Origin: Spyradomonas excrementavium
GTDB lineage: Bacteria; Cyanobacteriota; Vampirovibrionia; Gastranaerophilales; Gastranaerophilaceae
Direction: 5' to 3'
Length of the DNA stretch: 26,242 nucleotides
Assembly (NCBI GenBank): GCA_018714005.1
Contig: DVOA01000109.1
Coordinates: 1-26,242, forward strand
A program made the position numbers and the translations under genes. Shown in pieces: positions 22,821-26,242 of this stretch (position 1 is its first letter; every line of letters starts with the position of its first letter). The notes under the pieces were generated by a model that worked only from the letters and a program-made list of their open reading frames with translations, was not told the origin of the DNA and did no database searches.

Positions 22821-23945
22821 ATGAAAAAGAAAAGAAAAGCCTTCACGCTGGCAGAAGCCCTCGTTGTAATCGCAATTCTGGCGATTATTGCCGGCATAAC
22901 GATTCCGGTCGTTAAAAAACAGTCTTTTAATGAACAGACTACTACGCAGTTGAAAAAGGGATATCAGTCTTTGGAAGCTTCGCTTGACGGTGCTATCGTT
23001 GATAACGGCCCGATTGATAACTGGACAGGTGACAAATTCCAAAAATACATTGTTCCCCAGCTAAAAACAATCAAAAAATGTTCAGCAGCAGATATTTCTG
23101 ATTGCTTTTCCGGTTCTATCTCCGGTTTAACAAGCGCAGTTGTGCTGCCGGACAAGGTTGTTATTGCAAACAGCGGTGACGATTATTACATTGACGTAAA
23201 CGGCCCTGCTGCACCGAATCAGATTGATGTCGATATTTACAAATTTGTTCTTCAAAAAGTTGAAGATGATTCAGATGATACAGCCGGCGTTCTTGCGAAG
23301 CTGAATAACATGTTTATTCCTTCGGCTTACGCTGCTGTTTTTACCGAAACACCTACAATGCAGGGAGATGACATTTGGTCACATCATGTCACAGATAATA
23401 ACGCGGCTATGGATAGATTTGAATCTGCCACCGGTGGTGGCGGAGGAGGAGGTTCTTCTCCCAAACCCACGGTTGAAACCCCTGTATATAACCCGAATAC
23501 ACCAGCATTGCTCCCTAATGATACACTCACTCCTATTGACCCGAATAAGCCGCTGCCAGATCTTACAGATGATTCAAGTGGCAGCTCCGGCGGTAGTTCC
23601 GGAGGTAGTTCCAGTGGCGGTTCCGGCAGTAGCTCCGGTGGCTCTTCCGGGGGTAGTGCCGGTGGTAGTTCATCGGGTGGCTCTGGAGGCAGTTCAGGTG
23701 GCTCAACCGGTGGAACTACAGGCGGTAGCTCCGGCGGGACTACGGGTGGAACAACCGGGAATAGTCAAGGTTCCGGAAACAGCGCTATTGGCGATATTGA
23801 AGGAGACAACAGCGCTGTGACAGGTGCACAGTCCGGTAATTTGCATCCTGCTAATGACGGAAATCTCAGCAAATCAAGAGGCTGGAAATTCGTTCCACAG
23901 GGAAAAGCTGCTACTGTCCTTAAAGATGGTTTCAAGCTTAAATAA
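22821..23945 (+). CDS. Prepilin-like protein with a Gly/Ser/Thr-rich tail, 374 aa
   Basis: Paralogue of the preceding gene: leader MKKKRKA, FTLAE (Glu at +5), hydrophobic helix to about residue 30, LKKGYQSLEASLDGAI, a cysteine pair C87/C95 in KKCSAADISDCF, and YIDVNGPAAPNQIDVDIYKF. After residue about 150 it gains a long extension: a helical part, a Gly run (205-211), a Pro-rich linker (213-248), and a low-complexity tract of Gly, Ser and Thr (252-319). A closing domain with RGWKFVPQG resembles the NGWKITAW end of its neighbour, as if the extension was inserted before the shared tail. The ATG at 22821 follows AAAGG; a TTG directly before it is the open-frame limit. A terminator follows. Confidence 0.83.
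   Translation: MKKKRKAFTLAEALVVIAILAIIAGITIPVVKKQSFNEQTTTQLKKGYQSLEASLDGAIVDNGPIDNWTGDKFQKYIVPQLKTIKKCSAADISDCFSGSISGLTSAVVLPDKVVIANSGDDYYIDVNGPAAPNQIDVDIYKFVLQKVEDDSDDTAGVLAKLNNMFIPSAYAAVFTETPTMQGDDIWSHHVTDNNAAMDRFESATGGGGGGGSSPKPTVETPVYNPNTPALLPNDTLTPIDPNKPLPDLTDDSSGSSGGSSGGSSSGGSGSSSGGSSGGSAGGSSSGGSGGSSGGSTGGTTGGSSGGTTGGTTGNSQGSGNSAIGDIEGDNSAVTGAQSGNLHPANDGNLSKSRGWKFVPQGKAATVLKDGFKLK
23574..23777 (+). repeat. Low-complexity GGT/AGC-type coding repeat
   Basis: Degenerate six- and nine-base units (GGTAGTTCCGG, GGCTCTGGA and variants) encode the Gly/Ser/Thr tract of the pilin-like protein. Such DNA tends to gain or lose units in frame, so length may vary between strains. The other long frame here (23368-23820) is a by-product. 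Confidence 0.75.
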
Positions 23946-23960
23946 TTAAAAATCGTTACA

Positions 23961-23998
23961 AAAAACGGGCGCTTTATTCAAATGGCGCCTGTTTTTTT
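23961..23998 (+). terminator. Rho-independent terminator after the prepilin operon
   Basis: Twelve-pair stem AAAAACGGGCGC (23961-23972) with GCGCCTGTTTTT (23985-23996), one G-U pair, followed by further T's. It closes the glgC-to-pilin transcript. Confidence 0.88.
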
Positions 23999-24111
23999 GT
24001 AAATTCACTCTTCCCTAACTCGGGGAAGGAGCAGTCGTAGAAATACGCCTGTATTTCGACGAATGCGGATGGGGAACGCCCCCAAACTACCTTGAAACCC
24101 CAAAAATCCCA

Positions 24112-24345
24112 ATTTTTGCACAATCATGCGGTGGGAACCGTTTCACTTTTCCCACCCTACAGTTTTCCGTCACCCTGAACTCGATTCAGGGTCGCAAGGG
24201 CCGTGCTTATCTACTTCAATCTTGCGATTCCGAACTACCCTAAAGGGCACCCTCCCTTGTATTGCTCGTTCCTCGCAAACAAGAGGAGCTGCAAGTTCGG
24301 AATGACGGCTTGTCTTTTCCCACTCTACGATTAAACAGCCCCAAA
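24112..24345 (+). repeat. Three-hairpin REP/BIME-like repeat, copy B
   Basis: Same order of palindromes as copy A: GTGGGAA/TTCCCAC (24131-24137 with 24149-24155), CCCTGAA/TTCAGGG (24173-24179 with 24185-24191) and ATTCCGAA/TTCGGAAT (24227-24234 with 24296-24303). The loop of the third hairpin contains 61 extra bases (24235-24295) that themselves hold CCCT/AGGG and TTGC/GCAA inverted repeats. Confidence 0.85.
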
Positions 24346-24385
24346 CCGCCTTAAAACTCCAAAATCCATATTGAAAAAAATAAAT

Positions 24386-24414
24386 TTACCCCTTTTTATT
24401 TTTTGTATTATAAT
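24386..24414 (+). promoter_or_regulatory. Possible atp operon promoter
   Basis: TATAAT at 24409-24414, 48 bases before the atpB start. TTACCC lies at the -35 position with a 17-base spacer (three of six matches), so a weak or activated promoter. It lies just beyond repeat copy B. Confidence 0.4.
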
Positions 24415-24461
24415 CAGAAATATAGCATGGCTATATAGAGGGTTAACAAAAAGGATTAGTA

Positions 24462-25151
24462 ATGTCAGAAGGCCATTGGATAGTAAATTTAGGTCACAAT
24501 ATGAGCGTAAACATGGATACACTTATTACCATGTGGATTGCTATGGCAGTGCTCATTTTATTTGCGGTGCTCGCGACCAGAAAACTCTCACTGGTGCCTA
24601 ATACACTGCAAACAGTTGCCGAAAAAATAATGTGTTTCTTTGGGGGGCTGACAGAATCTATGATTGGAAAATCCGGTGCAAAACATGTTCCGCTGATTGC
24701 CTCATTGTTCCTTTTTATTGTTACTGCAAACCTCATGGGGCAAATCCCGTGGAAAATATATCATCTTAAACAGGGCGAACTCGCTTCTCCGACCAACGAT
24801 ATCAATATGACGGCAGGAATGGCGATTCTGGTTCTGATTTATTATGTATATCAGGGCGTTAGAGCAAAGGGCATAAGATATTTTCTTCGCAGCTTCAATC
24901 CTATCGACGTTGTCGAAGCAATTGTTGAGCTTGCCGAGATGGTTATCCGCCCGTTTACGCTTGCACTCAGGCTTTTTGCCAATATTCTGGCCGGAGAGCT
25001 TCTCGTTGCGGCTTTTGTAGGCATTTTTGCTTATTTTCTGCCGCTGCCGATTATGCTTTTCGAGGTCTTTGTTGCTTTTGTACAGGCTCTGGTTTTCACA
25101 ATGCTTGCAACGGCCTACGTAGCGCTTGCAACGGCTGAAGAAGAACACTAA
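24462..25151 (+). CDS. atpB: ATP synthase F0 subunit a
   Basis: Integral membrane stator part of the proton channel. The essential arginine is in FTLALRLFANILAGE (about residues 163-177), and the last helices end in ALVFTMLATAYVALA. Five to six membrane segments are visible, including LITMWIAMAVLILFAVLA, VPLIASLFLFIVTANLMGQIP and MAILVLIYYVYQG. Length 229 aa is usual. AAGGA lies seven bases before the ATG. It opens an a-c-b'-b gene order. An 85-base gap, containing a small REP-like hairpin, separates it from atpE. Confidence 0.96.
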   Translation: MSEGHWIVNLGHNMSVNMDTLITMWIAMAVLILFAVLATRKLSLVPNTLQTVAEKIMCFFGGLTESMIGKSGAKHVPLIASLFLFIVTANLMGQIPWKIYHLKQGELASPTNDINMTAGMAILVLIYYVYQGVRAKGIRYFLRSFNPIDVVEAIVELAEMVIRPFTLALRLFANILAGELLVAAFVGIFAYFLPLPIMLFEVFVAFVQALVFTMLATAYVALATAEEEH

Positions 25152-25158
25152 ATATCTC

Positions 25159-25195
25159 ATTCTGAACTTGTTTCGGAATCCCCGGCCCCGCCGGC
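25159..25195 (+). repeat. REP-like hairpin between atpB and atpE
   Basis: ATTCTGAA (25159-25166) with TTCGGAAT (25172-25179), one G-U pair, close in sequence to the second and third hairpins of copies A and B. It is followed by a small GC-rich CCGG...CCGG stem (25182-25194). It may protect the 3' end of atpB mRNA or tune atpE level. Confidence 0.6.
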
Positions 25196-25236
25196 AAAAA
25201 TAAAAGAATAAAAAACAAAATAAAAAGGAGAAAATT

Positions 25237-25491
25237 ATGGCAGTAGAACAATTGGCAACAGTAGCAGGCAGTCTGGCTGATATCGGTGCAGGTCTTGCAA
25301 TCGGATTCGGTGCTATCGGCGCAGGGCTGGGTATCGGTGTAGCAACCAAAGGTCTTTTGGACGCAATTTCAAGACAACCCGAAATCGCAGGTAAAGCTGT
25401 AGGTTTCTTCCTCCTCGGTGCTGCTCTTGCTGAAGCTTGCGCAATTTACGGCTTGTTCATCGCTATGAAATTGAGCGGAATGATTGGTTAA
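25237..25491 (+). CDS. atpE: ATP synthase F0 subunit c
   Basis: Two-helix hairpin forming the rotor ring. Helix 1 is Gly-rich (IGAGLAIGFGAIGAGLGIGVA), the polar loop has SRQPE (45-49), and helix 2 holds the ion-carrying E66 in ALAEACAIYG. Neither I33 (where Na+-type rings have Gln) nor A67 (where they have Ser/Thr) can bind sodium, so a proton-type ring is expected. Length 84 aa is normal. AAAAGGAGA before the ATG is one of the strongest ribosome sites seen here, fitting the high copy number of c. Confidence 0.96.
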   Translation: MAVEQLATVAGSLADIGAGLAIGFGAIGAGLGIGVATKGLLDAISRQPEIAGKAVGFFLLGAALAEACAIYGLFIAMKLSGMIG

Positions 25492-25504
25492 CCCACTGCA
25501 TAAA

Positions 25505-25581
25505 GAGCGCAGGTCGGCTGCCGGAGGCTCGTTTAACGCGAGCATTGCAGCAATCAGGGACAAAGCTTCTTCCAAGCGCTC
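25505..25581 (+). other. Structured atpE-b' spacer
   Basis: An outer stem GAGCGC/GCGCTC (25505-25510 with 25576-25581) encloses GCTCG/CGAGC (25527-25531 with 25539-25543) and ATTGC-A-GCAAT (25544-25554). The 166-base spacer is long for an atp operon. Frames on both strands cross it, but none has a start signal of its own. Confidence 0.45.
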
Positions 25582-25657
25582 ATAAATGCGAAAATGCCTT
25601 AATATGGCAAGGATTTGCGGCAAATTGCCCGAATCAACAAATTAACAAGGAACAAAA

Positions 25658-26134
25658 ATGGAATTTAACGCAACATTATTAGTATCAGCAGTCAGCTTCA
25701 TAATATTCGTTATTATTATGAACCAGATTTTGTATAAGCCGGTTCTTGCGATTATGCAAAAACGTCAGGAATATATTAATAACAACAGACTTGCGGCTGA
25801 CGAGCATGGTAAAAACGCGAACGCGCTTCTTGAGGAAAAAGACAAAAAAATCGGCGAAGCTCACAGAAAATCGCGTGATATTGTTGCGGCTAAAACAGAA
25901 GCTATCAAAAACGAAAAATCAAAAGCCTTAAACGGCACAAAATCCGAAATGAGCGAAATGCTCGAGGGGCAAAAAAACGACCTTTATAATGAAAAAAACA
26001 GTGTTTATTTCGGTTTCCGTGACAATGTTGCTGATATTGCCAACAATATCACAACAAAACTCATCGGAGAGGGCGTTGCTTTTGAACCGCTGGCTGCCGG
26101 CGAGGTTGAAGAGGTAATAAGACAAAATGCTTGA
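25658..26134 (+). CDS. ATP synthase F0 subunit b' (first b-type subunit)
   Basis: Peripheral-stalk subunit: one N-terminal membrane helix (about 5-24) with NQILYKPVLAIMQKRQEYI, the usual FxPxxxxxxxRxxxI-like b motif. A long charged helix follows (35-125), forming the stalk dimer, and then a short C-terminal part that would bind delta. Length is 158 aa. AAGGA lies before the ATG. Because a second, different b-type gene follows at once (overlapping by eight bases), and the order is a-c-b-type-b-type, this one is called b' by analogy with cyanobacterial atpG; the b/b' labels could be exchanged. Confidence 0.9.
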   Translation: MEFNATLLVSAVSFIIFVIIMNQILYKPVLAIMQKRQEYINNNRLAADEHGKNANALLEEKDKKIGEAHRKSRDIVAAKTEAIKNEKSKALNGTKSEMSEMLEGQKNDLYNEKNSVYFGFRDNVADIANNITTKLIGEGVAFEPLAAGEVEEVIRQNA

Positions 26135-26242
26135 TATTTCCTGGTCAAATATACTTAATTCAAACGCATTTAACTTCACAATTCTTGTGATTTTCTTTGC
26201 TATTTTGATGAAATATCTGAAACTTCCCGAAGCAATGGAAGC
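26127..26242 (+). CDS. atpF: ATP synthase F0 subunit b, start only (cut by window end)
   Basis: The first 38 codons are present: MLDISWSNILNSNAFNFTIL and onward, a membrane helix (about 16-31) followed by KYLKLPEAME. The ATG lies inside the last codons of the previous gene (overlap eight bases, different frame), which suggests translational coupling. The N-terminus is longer than that of b' and lacks the leading hydrophobic residues, as seen for cyanobacterial b. The remainder and the delta, alpha and gamma genes should follow beyond the window. Confidence 0.8.
   Translation, partial: MLDISWSNILNSNAFNFTILVIFFAILMKYLKLPEAME

Larger units (their letters stand above)
23946..24461. other. Noncoding gap of 516 bases
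   Basis: It holds the pilin terminator, a strong hairpin (24035-24062: 12 pairs with one mismatch, four-base loop GCCT), repeat copy B (24112-24345) and the atpB leader. No atpI-type gene precedes atpB. I see no credible coding sequence; frames crossing 24371-24601 lack a start signal. Confidence 0.7.

Noticed and set aside
23368..23820. 150-codon plus-strand ORF in the pilin tail
   Set aside because: It is the alternative frame of the Gly/Ser/Thr repeat (Val/Ala/Pro-rich) and has no start signal.
24702..25349. 215-codon minus-strand ORF covering most of atpB and part of atpE
   Set aside because: It lies opposite two certain ATP synthase genes; composition is Arg/Lys/Asn/Cys-rich as expected for an antisense frame.
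25369..25623. Minus-strand ORF across the atpE-b' spacer with a plausible-looking helix (RLEEALSLIAAMLALNEP)
   Set aside because: It runs into atpE on the opposite strand and has no start signal. I could not exclude a decayed gene fragment, but the stems explain the sequence better.
1..26242. CRISPR arrays, tRNA or rRNA genes, transposases, integrases, attachment sites
   Set aside because: Looked for regularly spaced repeats, T-loop-like sequences and transposase motifs on both strands by eye and saw none. Short or divergent cases could be missed without software.

Overview
The window is a stretch of ordinary bacterial chromosome: low-to-moderate GC, AT-rich gaps, good Shine-Dalgarno sequences and no tRNA, rRNA, CRISPR array or insertion sequence. 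Several features point to the non-photosynthetic sister group of Cyanobacteria (Melainabacteria/Vampirovibrionia, probably gut Gastranaerophilales). The ATP synthase genes run a, c, b', b with two different b subunits, as in cyanobacteria. A homologue of the cyanobacterial protein LdpA is present. Many small proteins have no family I can name, and several prepilin-like proteins begin with an AFTLAEAL-type leader. The lineage is an inference; no marker gene here proves it.

Layout. 1-6173 (+): a small unknown protein, then RNase Y, a terminator, and a compact run of YmdB-type phosphodiesterase, PHP phosphoesterase, prepilin-like protein, DedA membrane protein and LdpA-like Fe-S protein. The first three enzymes suggest an RNA-processing neighbourhood. 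6158-7866 (+): a two-gene MotA/MotB-like unit resembling ZorA/ZorB, with its own promoter and terminator. 7893-11763 (-): a coiled-coil protein, a small membrane protein behind a perfect sigma-70-type consensus promoter, and a GAF-GGDEF-HD-GYP cyclic-di-GMP protein. 11927-15796 (+): tsaD, an unknown protein, pyrF and ald. 15884-17280 (-): an envelope-stress unit transcribed as zinc-finger anti-sigma, ECF sigma factor, Spy/CpxP-like periplasmic protein. 17577-19118 (+): a 513-residue unknown protein with DxDGDG loops. 19159-20013 (-): a SPASM-type protein whose radical-SAM cysteines are all replaced. 20542-23945 (+): glgC, an anchored thioredoxin-like protein and two related prepilin-like proteins, the second with a long Gly/Ser/Thr tail. 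24462 to the end (+): atpB, atpE, b' and the start of b.

Two noncoding stretches of about 520 bases (20014-20541 and 23946-24461) each hold a copy of a three-hairpin REP/BIME-like repeat; a one-hairpin relative lies between atpB and atpE.

Most interesting points: the LdpA homologue in an apparently non-photosynthetic genome; the cysteine-free radical-SAM relative (K-x3-K-x2-T where C-x3-C-x2-C is expected); the anti-sigma/ECF/Spy unit with a good ECF-type promoter in front, reminiscent of CnrYXH; the ZorAB-like motor pair without its effectors; and the coupling of a thioredoxin-like gene to prepilin-like proteins that carry a cysteine pair.
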